The notes under the pieces: generated by a model
Told to the model about the DNA's origin: nothing
Database searches by the model: none
Seen by the model: the letters and a program-made list of their open reading frames with translations, nothing else
Position numbers and translations under genes: made by a program
DNA from: IDS-8 sp040902105
Lineage (GTDB): Bacteria; Pseudomonadota; Gammaproteobacteria; Steroidobacterales; Woeseiaceae
DNA: 64,000 bases
Reading direction: 5' to 3'
NCBI GenBank assembly: GCA_040902105.1
Contig: JBBDXW010000069.1
Span: 5,828 to 69,827, forward strand
Shown: one piece after another, positions 17,502 to 26,320 of the stretch
Layout of the letters: each line of letters begins with the position of its first letter
Position numbering within the stretch: the first letter of the stretch is position 1

Positions 17502-18563
17502 TTAGTCGAAGCTCCTCAATGCAAGTCCGCAGGCTGTCAGTAGCGCAGTCGAGTCCTTGTGCACGCCCTGAGATTTCGCCTTCGAAGATATTTTCATCTG
17601 TCCCAGCGGATCGCCGACTTCGGTCGGAATGCCGACCCGGCTCGAAATAACGTCCGCAATTCCGGGAATGTTCGCGCATCCGCCGCAAACGAGGATCATG
17701 TCCGGCTGTTCGCGTCCGCCGCCGGACGCAAGATAAAACTGCAACGAACGGCTGACCTGCTGGGTCATGTCGTCGACAAAAGGCTCGAGGACCTCGGGTT
17801 GATAGTTGCTCGGCAGCCCGCCTTGTTTTTTCGCGCGGCCTGCGTCCTCCATGCTGAGCCCGTAGGTGCGCATGATTTCCTCGGTGAGCTGCTGGCCGCC
17901 GAAGGCGAAGTCGCGCGTATAAATGACCTTGAGATCCTTCAACACGCTGAACGTGGTGCTGCTCGCACCGATATCCACGATTGCGACGGACTGACCGATG
18001 CCGCTGTCGGGGATCTGGTGGCTCAGGAGCTGGCAGGCGTTCTCCAGCGCGAACGCTTCGACGTCGACAATATGCGCATGCAGGCCGGCCGCCTGCACCG
18101 CCGCCTGGCGTTGCTCGACGTTGTCGGTGCGCGTGGCGACAAGCAGCACGTCCATCAATTCGGGATCGTTTGCGTTCGGGCCGACAATTTCATAGTCGAA
18201 ACTGACTTCTTCCATCGGAAACGGAATGTACTGGTCGGCCTGGATCTCAACCTGACCTTCGAGATCGCGTTGCGACAGGCTCTTCGGCATCTGAATGACT
18301 TTGGTAATGGCTGCGTCGCCGCTGATGGCGACCGCCACATCCGTCGCCTTGGCACCCGAGCGCTTGACCGCCCGCCGGATGGCCTCACCGACCGCCTTGG
18401 CGTCCACGATCGCCTTCTCGTTGACCGAGCTGGGCGGCGTGGGCTCTGCTGCATATGACTCGACCCGATAGCGCTTGCCGCTTTGCGAAAGCTCTATCAG
18501 CTTGACCGACGAGGTGGTGATGTCGAGGCCCAACAATGGCTGAGTTCTTCTGCGGAAAAGCAC
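17502..18563 (-). CDS. pilM: Type IV pilus actin-like ATPase PilM
   Basis: A 353-residue FtsA/actin-fold cytoplasmic protein, first gene of pilMNOPQ. The phosphate-1 type loop GLDITTSSVKLIEL is at residues 12-25. Further nucleotide-fold motifs are IVDIGASSTTFSV near residue 200 and LVCGGCANIPGI near residue 305. PilM binds ATP and the PilN tail and connects the alignment complex to the motor ATPases in studied species. The operon reads away from ponA, the classical arrangement. Confidence 0.95.
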   Translation of the reverse strand: MLFRRRTQPLLGLDITTSSVKLIELSQSGKRYRVESYAAEPTPPSSVNEKAIVDAKAVGEAIRRAVKRSGAKATDVAVAISGDAAITKVIQMPKSLSQRDLEGQVEIQADQYIPFPMEEVSFDYEIVGPNANDPELMDVLLVATRTDNVEQRQAAVQAAGLHAHIVDVEAFALENACQLLSHQIPDSGIGQSVAIVDIGASSTTFSVLKDLKVIYTRDFAFGGQQLTEEIMRTYGLSMEDAGRAKKQGGLPSNYQPEVLEPFVDDMTQQVSRSLQFYLASGGGREQPDMILVCGGCANIPGIADVISSRVGIPTEVGDPLGQMKISSKAKSQGVHKDSTALLTACGLALRSFD

Positions 18564-18629
18564 GTGTTTTTCCTTTTAGCTCGGTAGGTTGCGGGTCTAT
18601 TTTAGTTTGGACCTGAGCAAAGCGATTTA

Positions 18630-18635
18630 ACTATA
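18630..18635 (-). promoter_or_regulatory. Possible -10 element for pilM
   Basis: On the minus strand the sequence reads TGATATATAGT, which contains TATAGT (five of six to TATAAT) with an upstream TG, about 67 nt before the pilM ATG. The matching -35 position is only a weak TTTTAT at 17-nt spacing. This is a by-eye candidate. Confidence 0.3.
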
Positions 18636-18658
18636 TATCAACAAAAAGTTAAATAAAA

Positions 18659-18674
18659 CGTGACTTTGTTCACG
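18659..18674. promoter_or_regulatory. CRP/Vfr-like palindrome upstream of pilM and ponA
   Basis: CGTGA-CTTTGT-TCACG is a perfect 5-bp inverted repeat with a 6-nt spacer. It matches the GTGA-N6-TCAC core of CRP-family sites. It sits about 24 nt upstream (relative to pilM transcription) of the candidate -10 element. Binding is inference from the motif alone. Confidence 0.35.
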
Positions 18675-19054
18675 ATCCGGCTTGCCTATGGTACTGCCGG
18701 GAGACTTCCCGATTCCGTGAACTGGTTGGCGCTGGCAACAGACGACCCCCATTCCGGCCGGAAACCGCCTGAACCCCCCTTTCCCGGACCTCTGAGGGCC
18801 CCTGAATTCGTATCGTTCCGGGTTGCGGTCAGCGGCGCTGCCCGGCGACCGCGACATCCTGAAAGCCGTGCCCGGAAGACCCCCCTGTACATCGCGCGAA
18901 ACATGACACGGGACCTGACAGAAGCCCCTGGGCTGGCTATCATCAGGCCACGTGGGCACGCGTTATCAGCACGCAATGAACGCTTTTTCGCGCAGAAGGT
19001 CAATCCCCGCGCCGTATCGTCCGATCGCGGATTCCACTTGAAACACTGGCGACC

Positions 19055-21718
19055 ATGTTGAAAAACGACCGACAAATGACGGGGTCCGCCCGCATCTCCC
19101 GGCGGCGCTATGCGCCGTGGCTGGTGCTGGTTGCCGGCGTCGGGCTCACCGTCATGCTGGCCGTGACCGCCGCGGTCATCGGCGCCTGGTATTACGTGGC
19201 GCCCGGCCTGCCGCAGGCGGAAACGATCCGCGAGATCCCGTTGCAGATTCCGCTCAGGATATACAGCCGCGACGGCCGCCTGATCGACGAAATCGGCGAG
19301 CGCCGCCGCATCCTGGTGAGCTTCGACGATCTGCCGAAGTATGTCGTCGACGCATTCGTCGCCGCCGAGGATCGCCGCTTTTTCGAGCATCCGGGCGTCG
19401 ACTACCGGGGCATCCTGCGCGCCGCAGTCAGTTTTCTGCGCTCCGGAGACGTCAGTCAGGGCGGGGGCGGCAGCACCATCACGCAGCAGCTCGCGCGCGA
19501 CTATTTCCTCACGCGCGACGTACTGCTCACGCGAAAACTGCGGGAAGCGTTTCTTGCCTACAAGATCGAACAGGAATTCAGCAAACAGGAGATCATGGCG
19601 CTGTTCGTCAACAAGATGTTTTTCGGCCAGCGCGCCTACGGTGCGGCGGCGGCGGCCCAGGTCTACTACGGCAAGGGCCTGCAGAACATGAACGTTGCCG
19701 AGGCTGCGACGATCGCCGGCGTGCTGCCTTCGCCATCGTATTACAACCCGGTCACCAGTCCTTCGAATGCGCTGATGCGCCGCAATTACGTGTTGCGCAG
19801 CATGCGCGACCTCGACTTCCTCAGCGATGCGGAATTCGAGGAGGCCATGGCTTATCCGCTGGAGTCGCGGCTGTACGGCACCGCGAACGAGCTGTCCGCG
19901 CCCTGGGTCGCAGAAATGGCGCGTCGCGAAATGCTGGATCGCTACGGGGAGGATGCGTACTCCGCGGGCTACAAGGTCGTCACGACGCTCGATTCGAAAT
20001 TGCAGATGGCGGCCAACTACGCATTGCGTAACGGCCTGCTCGAATTCAGCCGGCGCCGCGGCTATCGCGGGCCCATAACGAACATCGTCACGAACACGGA
20101 AGGTACCGTACAGGCCGCGCCCGACGTATTGCTGAAGCCTTACACGGAATGGCCCGACGAACTCAAACTGATGCTCGCCGAGTACGGCAATCCGGGTGGC
20201 CTCCCGGTGGCGCTGGTCACGGCGCTCAACGAAGACAACAGCGCCACGGTCGTGCTGCAGGACGGACGCAGCGATAGCGTGCCGTGGCGCGGCATCTCCT
20301 GGGCAAAGCCGTTCGTCGATCGCGAGGCCACCGGGCCCGCGCCTGATACGGTTGCGGACGTGCTCGCCCCGGGAGATATCGTCTATCTGATGCCGACCAC
20401 CAGCGGGTCCTTCGCGCTGGCCCAGGTCCCGGAGGCGCAGGCTGCAGTCGTATCGGTCGATCCGATGGACGGCGCCATAACGAGTCTCTCCGGCGGCTTC
20501 GATTTTTCAATCAGCAAGTTCAACCGCGTGACCCAGGCGGCCCGCCAGCCGGGCTCGTCTTTCAAACCTTTCATTTATTCCGCGGCGCTGGAACAGGGCA
20601 ACACGCCGGCGACCATCATCCTGGACGCGCCCGTCGTCATCGACTCGTCCGAGCTCGAGGCGGTGTGGCGTCCGCACAATTACACCGGGCGCTTTTACGG
20701 CGAGCAGCGCATGCGCGAAGCGCTGGTGCGCTCGATGAATCTGGCTTCCGTGCGCCTGCTGCTGAACAACACCGGCATCGGCAACGCCGTGCGGCACGTT
20801 GCGAAATTCGGCTTCGGCGATGCCGCTCTGCCGCGAAACGGCTCGCTGGCGCTCGGCGGCGGCAGCGCGACGCCGCTCGACATGGCGCAGGGTTTCGCGG
20901 TGTTCGCGAATGGCGGCCACGGCATAAAACCGTACCTCATCGACTCGATCAGCGGGCCGGACGATGAAATCCTGTACCGCGCCGAGCCGCCTGTTGTCTG
21001 CCTTGAATGCGAAGGCGATCTCGACAACATCGACGGCATGCAAGCGGCATTGACGGCCGATGAGGTCGGGAGAACGGCGGGCGCCGCACCGAGAACTGCG
21101 AATTACGAGGACGACGGCGAGCCGCAAATGACGCTCGAACAAATGGCTGCCGTCGGGGAGACCTACCGGCCGGACGCGAGCACCGCCCCGGAACTGTTTC
21201 GCGGCATCAAACTTGCGCCCCGGGTCATCTCGGAGCAGAACGCCTACCTGGTTTCCGACATGATGCGCGACGTCATTCGGCGCGGTACCGGACGGCGTGC
21301 GCTAGCGCTGGGACGCAGCGATCTATCCGGCAAGACAGGCACTTCGAACGACCGTCGCGATGCCTGGTTCGGCGGATTCAACGCAGACCTCGCGGCGGTA
21401 GTCTGGGTCGGCTACGATGATGACTTGCCCCTGGGTCCCGGCGAGGAAGGATCGAGAACGGCGCTGCCGGTGTGGATCGAATTCATGCGGATCGCATTGA
21501 AAGGTGCGCCACAGAACGCTTCGCCCATGCCGGAAGGCATCGTCAACGTGAGGATTTCCAGAACGACGGGCTGTCCCGCCAGCGCAGCCGATTCGTTCGA
21601 GGATGTCATGTTCGAAATTTTCCGCTCGGATCACGTTCCGGAGTGCGAAAATTCGGATAATCAGCCCGACATATTCAATACCACCGATGACGACGAAAAA
21701 ACCGAACCGATTTTTTGA
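19055..21718 (+). CDS. ponA: Penicillin-binding protein 1A, bifunctional transglycosylase/transpeptidase
   Basis: An 887-residue class A PBP that polymerises and cross-links peptidoglycan. A cytoplasmic tail and one transmembrane helix (about residues 22-48) come first. The GT51 glycosyltransferase motifs follow: AAEDRRFFEHPGVD, GGSTITQQLARD and KIEQEFSKQEIMALFVNKMFF (split here from a longer block). An OB-like insert precedes the transpeptidase domain, with SSFK near residue 500, SMN near 560 and KTGT near 760. An alternative ATG lies 7 codons downstream. Divergence from pilM matches Pseudomonas. Confidence 0.96.
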   Translation: MLKNDRQMTGSARISRRRYAPWLVLVAGVGLTVMLAVTAAVIGAWYYVAPGLPQAETIREIPLQIPLRIYSRDGRLIDEIGERRRILVSFDDLPKYVVDAFVAAEDRRFFEHPGVDYRGILRAAVSFLRSGDVSQGGGGSTITQQLARDYFLTRDVLLTRKLREAFLAYKIEQEFSKQEIMALFVNKMFFGQRAYGAAAAAQVYYGKGLQNMNVAEAATIAGVLPSPSYYNPVTSPSNALMRRNYVLRSMRDLDFLSDAEFEEAMAYPLESRLYGTANELSAPWVAEMARREMLDRYGEDAYSAGYKVVTTLDSKLQMAANYALRNGLLEFSRRRGYRGPITNIVTNTEGTVQAAPDVLLKPYTEWPDELKLMLAEYGNPGGLPVALVTALNEDNSATVVLQDGRSDSVPWRGISWAKPFVDREATGPAPDTVADVLAPGDIVYLMPTTSGSFALAQVPEAQAAVVSVDPMDGAITSLSGGFDFSISKFNRVTQAARQPGSSFKPFIYSAALEQGNTPATIILDAPVVIDSSELEAVWRPHNYTGRFYGEQRMREALVRSMNLASVRLLLNNTGIGNAVRHVAKFGFGDAALPRNGSLALGGGSATPLDMAQGFAVFANGGHGIKPYLIDSISGPDDEILYRAEPPVVCLECEGDLDNIDGMQAALTADEVGRTAGAAPRTANYEDDGEPQMTLEQMAAVGETYRPDASTAPELFRGIKLAPRVISEQNAYLVSDMMRDVIRRGTGRRALALGRSDLSGKTGTSNDRRDAWFGGFNADLAAVVWVGYDDDLPLGPGEEGSRTALPVWIEFMRIALKGAPQNASPMPEGIVNVRISRTTGCPASAADSFEDVMFEIFRSDHVPECENSDNQPDIFNTTDDDEKTEPIF

Positions 21719-21753
21719 GCGGACTGCGGCCACTGACCAGGGGCAGAAAAACC

Positions 21754-22371
21754 ATGGGCAGAAAAACGACGGGCGGATTCGATCGCGCCAGACACGTTCT
21801 GGCGCAGGAGGCCGCGCGAATCATTGTCGAACAGGGCATCCAGGACTATCGGGCGGCCAAGATCAAAGCGGCGGAACGGCTGGGCATGTCGGCTCGCGGC
21901 GTGCTGCCCGGCAACAGCGAAATAGAGCGCGCAGTGGGCGAACACCTGCAACTGTTCGGACGCGAATCGCACAGCGACATGCTGCGGGTGTTGAGACGCG
22001 CCGCGCTCTCTGCAATGGAACTGCTCGCGCAGTTCGGGCCGCGCCTGGTAGGCCCTGTATTACACGGCACAGCTGCCTCGAACTCGGCGATCAATCTGCA
22101 TGTATTTTCCGACTACTTCGAGCAGGTCGCGCTGCAGTTACAGGAAATGCGCGTGCCTTACCGCCTGTACGAACGACGCCTGAAGAGCCGCCGCGACCAG
22201 GCGGAAACCTTTGCGGGGGTTCGTTTCATACACAACGAAAGCGCAGTCGAGGCGACGGTGTTTCCGGTGGATGGCGTGCGTCAGGCGCCGATCAGCCCGA
22301 TCGACGGCAAACCCATGCGCCGCGCGGACGCCCAGGCGGTCCGCCAGTTGCTGACCGGGGAACGAGGGTGA
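21754..22371 (+). CDS. Uncharacterised 205-residue protein
   Basis: I do not recognise this protein. It starts MGRKTTGGFDRARHV and is basic and alpha-helical in its first half. It has ARIIVEQGIQDYRAAKIKAA, followed by long amphipathic helices around residues 60-150. The C-terminal third looks beta-rich (ETFAGVRFIHNESAVEATVF). No membrane segment, signal peptide or cysteine cluster is seen. The frame is open to a TTG at 21715 that overlaps the ponA stop. The ATG at 21754 follows a GGGG-containing purine tract and is preferred. It directly follows ponA and ends 19 nt from the convergent gltA. Confidence 0.75.
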   Translation: MGRKTTGGFDRARHVLAQEAARIIVEQGIQDYRAAKIKAAERLGMSARGVLPGNSEIERAVGEHLQLFGRESHSDMLRVLRRAALSAMELLAQFGPRLVGPVLHGTAASNSAINLHVFSDYFEQVALQLQEMRVPYRLYERRLKSRRDQAETFAGVRFIHNESAVEATVFPVDGVRQAPISPIDGKPMRRADAQAVRQLLTGERG

Positions 22372-22390
22372 TCGCTCCCTTCGCGGACTC

Positions 22391-23686
22391 CTACCTCTTC
22401 TCGACCGCGACGTAGTCTCTCTGCACCGGCCCGGTATAAAGCTGGCGCGGCCTGCTGATGCGCCCGTTCGGGTCCGTGATCATCTCGCGCCAGTGAGCGA
22501 CCCAGCCCACCGTCCTCGCGATTGCGAACATGACGGTAAACATCGACGTCGGAATACCGAGCGCCCGATAAATAATCCCTGAGTAGAAGTCGACGTTCGG
22601 ATACAGGTTCTTTTCGACGAAATACTCGTCGGAGAGCGCCACTCGCTCCAGTTCGAGCGCAAGGTCGAAGAGCGGCGTGTCGTTCCGTCCCATTTGCTTC
22701 AGCACCTTGTGGCACATCTCGCGGATGATGGTCGCGCGTGGATCGAAACTCTTGTAGACGCGGTGTCCGAATCCCATCAACCTGAACGGATCGTCCCTGG
22801 CCCTGGCCCTGGCGATGAACTTCGGGATGTTTTTCGCCTCGCCGATCTGCGTCAGCATTTTCAGCACGGCTTCATTCGCGCCGCCGTGCGCGGGGCCCCA
22901 TAGCGCTGCGATTCCGGCCGCGATCGCGGAATAGGGATTCGCTCCCGAGCTACCCGCCATCCGCACGGTCGAAGTCGAGCAATTCTGCTCGTGATCCGCA
23001 TGCAGGACGAACAGCAGGTCGATTGCCTGGGCCGCAACTTCGTCGATCTTGTAGGGCTCCGCCGGCACCGCGAAAAACATGTGCAGCAGATTCTCGCAGT
23101 AACCAAGGTCATTGCGGGGGTAAATGAACGGTTGTCCTGCAGTCAGCTTGTAGGCCGCCGCGGCAATGGTCGGCAGCTTCGCGATGATGCGGTGCGTGAA
23201 CACTTCGCGTGCGTCGGCATTGTTCACGTCCATCGTGTCGTGATAGTAAGCCGACATCGAGCCGACCACGGCGGACAGCATCGCCATCGGATGCGCGTCA
23301 TAACGGAAGCCGTTGAAAAACCGCAGCATGCCCTCGTTCAGCATCGTATGCGTGCGTATCAACGTATCGAATCGCGCCAATTCCGCCGCCAATGGCAGTT
23401 CGCCGTATAAAAGGAGATAGGCGACCTCGATGAAGCTCGACTTTTCGGCAAGCTGCACGACGGGATACCCGCGATACAACAGCACGCCTTCGTCGCCGTC
23501 GATGTAGGTGATCGCGCTCTCGCAGCTTCCGGTCGAAACGAAACCCGGATCGTAGGTAAATACACCCTGCTCCCGATACAAGCGGCTGATGTCAATGACA
23601 TCCGGACCGAGCGTTCCCTTGCGCGCCGGCAGATCCATCGACGTCGCGCCGTCGGGACTGGTCAGCGTGTACGAATCTTTGGTCAT
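22391..23686 (-). CDS. gltA: Citrate synthase (type II, hexameric NADH-sensitive class)
   Basis: A 431-residue enzyme condensing acetyl-CoA and oxaloacetate at the entry to the TCA cycle. The catalytic residues are present: His232 in LHADHEQN, His267 in GPAHGGAN and Asp315 in YKSFDPRA. The N-terminal extension of about 60 residues resembles the E. coli GltA group. Length matches (E. coli 427). The gene is monocistronic by spacing, with a 290-nt gap upstream and a convergent neighbour downstream. Confidence 0.97.
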   Translation of the reverse strand: MTKDSYTLTSPDGATSMDLPARKGTLGPDVIDISRLYREQGVFTYDPGFVSTGSCESAITYIDGDEGVLLYRGYPVVQLAEKSSFIEVAYLLLYGELPLAAELARFDTLIRTHTMLNEGMLRFFNGFRYDAHPMAMLSAVVGSMSAYYHDTMDVNNADAREVFTHRIIAKLPTIAAAAYKLTAGQPFIYPRNDLGYCENLLHMFFAVPAEPYKIDEVAAQAIDLLFVLHADHEQNCSTSTVRMAGSSGANPYSAIAAGIAALWGPAHGGANEAVLKMLTQIGEAKNIPKFIARARARDDPFRLMGFGHRVYKSFDPRATIIREMCHKVLKQMGRNDTPLFDLALELERVALSDEYFVEKNLYPNVDFYSGIIYRALGIPTSMFTVMFAIARTVGWVAHWREMITDPNGRISRPRQLYTGPVQRDYVAVEKR

Positions 23687-23799
23687 AACTCTCCTCAGGT
23701 TGATGCGGCCGGCGCACCGCAGGTGACCGTGCCGTCCGCCCGCACGGCATCGCGCTCTATATCGGCGACTGTACTGGCGATGACATAGGAGGTTTTCGT

Positions 23800-23856
23800 A
23801 TGCTATCGAAGCCGTGCCGGGATCCGGGGCGCCGTCAATGCGCCATGTTGCCGTAA
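23800..23856 (+). CDS. Possible 18-residue small ORF with a perfect Shine-Dalgarno
   Basis: Between gltA and rpmE the sequence ATAGGAGG sits 7 nt before an ATG that opens an 18-codon frame (MLSKPCRDPGRRQCAMLP) ending in TAA. It is antisense to the gltA leader. The ribosome site is among the best in the window, but the frame is too short to judge coding statistically. It may be chance or a leader peptide. Confidence 0.2.
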   Translation: MLSKPCRDPGRRQCAMLP

Positions 23857-23976
23857 GCCGGAAAGGCGAGCAAATGGAACGGCAGAACGAAACCGCGGGA
23901 TGGGCTGCTGGAGTCCGCGAGAGCGGGCGAGTCCAGAGTCGCCTGTTCGCCCGTTGTCACGGGCTCCGGCAGGACC

Positions 23977-24183
23977 TTATTCGCTGATGCCGTACTTGCG
24001 GCGGAACTTGTCGACGCGGCCGCCGGAATCGACGATCTTCTGCTTGCCGGTGTAGAAAGGGTGGCATGCCGAGCAGACCTCGACGTGCAGGTCGTGGCCC
24101 AACGTGGAACGGGTCGTGAATTCGTTACCGCAGCCGCAGGTAACTTTCATTTCCTTGTAGTCGGGATGTATGTCGGCCTTCAT
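23977..24183 (-). CDS. rpmE: 50S ribosomal protein L31 (zinc-binding form)
   Basis: A 68-residue ribosomal protein. The zinc ligands are CGC near residue 15 and CSAC near residue 35, so this is the C+ form, which is replaced by a zinc-free paralogue under zinc starvation in many bacteria. The frame is open another 47 codons. The ATG at 24183 (MKADIHPDYKEMKVTCGCG) is the universal L31 start. No neighbour on the same strand overlaps it, and the A+T-rich DnaA-box segment lies upstream of it. Confidence 0.96.
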   Translation of the reverse strand: MKADIHPDYKEMKVTCGCGNEFTTRSTLGHDLHVEVCSACHPFYTGKQKIVDSGGRVDKFRRKYGISE

Positions 24184-24506
24184 TGCATCGTCTCCGGCAA
24201 TCCTGTTCGCGAGCAGCGTATGGAGTGTCCCCGTCCGCGTCAGGTCCCGACGGGAAAAGGCCGCGTAGGATATAGCGAACCCGCGGCACCCGCAAGGGCT
24301 CGCGGGGCCGCCGTAATTATCCACAAAAGCTGTGGATAACTATGTGGAAGAAAATTGAGTGAATGAGCTAAGTCGGGATTTTTAAAGCCTGCTTGTTAGA
24401 ATGTCTATTTTATGTGCAATTTGTTAAAGTCTTAATTTTCAATAGTTTGCACGCCTTTCTCCACAGCCGGGCTGAATTACCGGAGTTACTGCACGGAAAA
24501 CACAGA
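24184..24506. other. rpmE-hemW intergenic region (323 bp)
   Basis: No gene is seen. The part next to rpmE is GC-rich and should hold the rpmE promoter. The rest contains the DnaA-box palindrome and A+T-rich tract described separately. Three stretches of T or A runs (near 24380, 24407 and 24435) are unusual in this GC-rich window. Confidence 0.8.
24317..24465. promoter_or_regulatory. DnaA-box cluster with adjacent A+T-rich tract (origin-like)
   Basis: TTATCCACA at 24317-24325 and its reverse complement TGTGGATAA at 24331-24339 are two perfect DnaA boxes in inverted orientation, 5 nt apart. TGTGGAAGA at 24343-24351 is a weaker box with two mismatches. TTCTCCACA at 24457-24465 has one mismatch. 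Between them, 24351-24450 is 70 of 100 A+T by direct count. Boxes next to an unwinding-prone tract are how bacterial origins look. They also occur at DnaA-regulated promoters or titration sites. Confidence 0.55.
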
Positions 24507-25685
24507 CTAAGCCCCTCGTTGTGAATAAAGCGCCGGCTCGGGCAGGAACAACGCCTGCAAATCGTTCAGAAAGCGGCGACCGCGCGCCGTCGGCGCCCAG
24601 GCGGCCTGGCCGCTCGATTCGATCAGGCCGAGCGCCGCGGCGCGGTCCATGCCCGGCGCGACCGCGCCCCAGGGCAGCCCGGTGCGGGCGCGAAAGCTCG
24701 CTTCGGCAAAACCGTCCCTCAGGCGCAGCGCGTTCAGCATGTATTCGAAGGCAATGTCCGCGGGCTCGAGCTTTTGCAGCACGCAATCGAGTGCCCCGGC
24801 TTCGCTTCCTTTCATGTAGGCCGCAGGATGGGCCGGCTTCCGGTAACGCCATATATTGCCGTCGCCGTCGGTCATTTTTCCGTGTGCGCCGGCGCCTGTC
24901 GCCAGGTAATCGCCGAATTGCCAGTAATTGAGATTGTGGCGGCAGCGAAAACCGTGCCTGGCGTACGCCGATGTCTCGTAGTGCTCGTATCCGGCAGCGC
25001 GGAGCAAATCCTCGCCGTGCTCCCCGATCGCCCAACTCAATTCCTCGTCGGGCAAATCGGCCGGCGGTTTCGCATGGAAAACGGTGTTCGGCTCCAGCGT
25101 CAGCTGGTACCAGGAAATGTGCGGCGGCGACAACGCGATGGCCTGCTGAACGTCGCGCGCAGCCAGGTCGAGAGTTTGCCCGGGCAGGGCGTACATCAGG
25201 TCCAGGTTAATGCTGTCAAAACCCGCTTTTTCGGCATCGCGCCAGGCACTCAGAATGTCACTGACGCCATGAATGCGGCCGAGGCGCTGCAGCGATTGGT
25301 CGCTGAAGCTCTGCGCACCGAGCGACAGCCGGTTGATGCCGGCGCGCCGGTAAGCTGCAAGCTGGTCGCGCTCGACCACGCCGGGATTCGCTTCCAGGGT
25401 GATCTCGGCATTTTCCGCCAGCAGGAACGCGGCATCGATTTCGGCGAGCAGTTCACCGATCTCGGCGGCGCTGAAAAAGCTCGGCGTCCCACCGCCGAGG
25501 AACACGGTTTCCACGACCCGGCCGCCGGCGCGCCCCGCCTCCGACCTGAGGTCGGCGATCAGCGCTTTGAGATAACGGCGTTTGTCGGTCGCCTCGCCCA
25601 CCGTATGCGAGTTGAAATCGCAGTAGGGACACTTGCGGACGCACCAGGGAAGATGCACGTACAGGGACAGAGGCGGCAGCGTCAT
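24507..25685 (-). CDS. hemW: Heme chaperone HemW (radical SAM, formerly HemN-like)
   Basis: A 392-residue radical SAM protein. The cluster ligands are Cys15, Cys19 and Cys22 in WCVRKCPYCDF, and the SAM-binding GGGTPS follows near residue 66. HemW proteins bind heme and deliver it to respiratory enzymes. They lack the coproporphyrinogen oxidase activity of HemN, to which they are often misassigned. The start at 25685 overlaps the rdgB stop as ATGA; the longer frame upstream is the rdgB antisense-frame shadow. The rph-rdgB-hemW run is translationally coupled throughout. Confidence 0.93.
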   Translation of the reverse strand: MTLPPLSLYVHLPWCVRKCPYCDFNSHTVGEATDKRRYLKALIADLRSEAGRAGGRVVETVFLGGGTPSFFSAAEIGELLAEIDAAFLLAENAEITLEANPGVVERDQLAAYRRAGINRLSLGAQSFSDQSLQRLGRIHGVSDILSAWRDAEKAGFDSINLDLMYALPGQTLDLAARDVQQAIALSPPHISWYQLTLEPNTVFHAKPPADLPDEELSWAIGEHGEDLLRAAGYEHYETSAYARHGFRCRHNLNYWQFGDYLATGAGAHGKMTDGDGNIWRYRKPAHPAAYMKGSEAGALDCVLQKLEPADIAFEYMLNALRLRDGFAEASFRARTGLPWGAVAPGMDRAAALGLIESSGQAAWAPTARGRRFLNDLQALFLPEPALYSQRGA

Positions 25686-26320
25686 GCCGTACCCGCCCGC
25701 GCCTTGATGAGGGCCGCGAGTTCGCGAAATGCCTGCCCGCGGTGACTTGCGAGGTTTTTCTCCGCGGCGCTCATCTCCGCGGCCGCCTTCTGCCTTAGCG
25801 GATCGAAGAACACCGGGTCGTAGCCGAATCCGCCGCGGCCGCGGCGCTCCTTCAGGATCCGGCCCGTCCACACGCCCTCGGCCACGAGCGGCGCGGCATC
25901 CTCGGCCTCGACGTATACCGCCACGCAATGAAAACTGGCGCCGCGATGCGGATCGTTTATCGCAACAAGATCGGCCAGCAGTTTGTCCACGTTCTGCGCG
26001 TCGGTCGCCTGCTGCCCGGCATAACGCGCGGAGTAAACGCCAGGCCGCCCGTCCAATGCGGCAACCGCAAGTCCGGAGTCGTCGGCGATCGCTGCCAGAC
26101 CGGTGCGCTCCGCTGCGTGCCGTGCTTTCAGCAACGCATTTTCGCGGAACGTCACGCCCGTTTCCGCCGCCGCCGTGACGCCGCATTCCGACTGGGACAC
26201 CGCTTCGATGGGGAGCCTCGCGAGCAGTTGCCGGATCTCAAGCAATTTGCCGCGATTGTCGCTGGCAACAACAACTTTTCTGGTGCCGCGGCTGATGCTC
26301 GAATTCATGCTGAAATTCAT
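25682..26320 (-). CDS. rdgB: RdgB/HAM1 family non-canonical purine NTP pyrophosphatase
   Basis: A 212-residue house-cleaning enzyme that hydrolyses dITP, ITP and XTP to monophosphates, keeping deaminated purines out of DNA. Motifs are VVVASDNRGKLLEI (the SxNxGK nucleotide loop), ETGVTFRENALLKA and AIADDSGLAVAAL. The C-terminal catalytic block is FGYDPVFF with SHRGQAFRE. The ATG at 26320 is chosen because it overlaps the rph stop as ATGA. A TTG at 26326 and an in-frame ATG at 26308 are alternatives. Confidence 0.95.
   Translation of the reverse strand: MNFSMNSSISRGTRKVVVASDNRGKLLEIRQLLARLPIEAVSQSECGVTAAAETGVTFRENALLKARHAAERTGLAAIADDSGLAVAALDGRPGVYSARYAGQQATDAQNVDKLLADLVAINDPHRGASFHCVAVYVEAEDAAPLVAEGVWTGRILKERRGRGGFGYDPVFFDPLRQKAAAEMSAAEKNLASHRGQAFRELAALIKARAGTA

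Larger units (their letters stand above)
18564..19054. other. Divergent pilM-ponA intergenic region (491 bp)
   Basis: No convincing gene is seen. Next to pilM lies an A+T-rich segment (about 18621-18660) with a dyad ATTTAAC (18625-18631) and GTTAAAT (18648-18654). A CRP-like palindrome follows at 18659-18674. The rest, up to ponA, is ordinary GC-rich DNA. Reading frames across it are short or lack start support. It must hold promoters for both directions. Confidence 0.7.

Noticed and set aside
24507..25685. Naming this gene hemN (coproporphyrinogen dehydrogenase)
   Set aside because: Length of 392, the CxxxCxxC start without the HemN N-terminal extension, and the rph-rdgB neighbourhood fit HemW.
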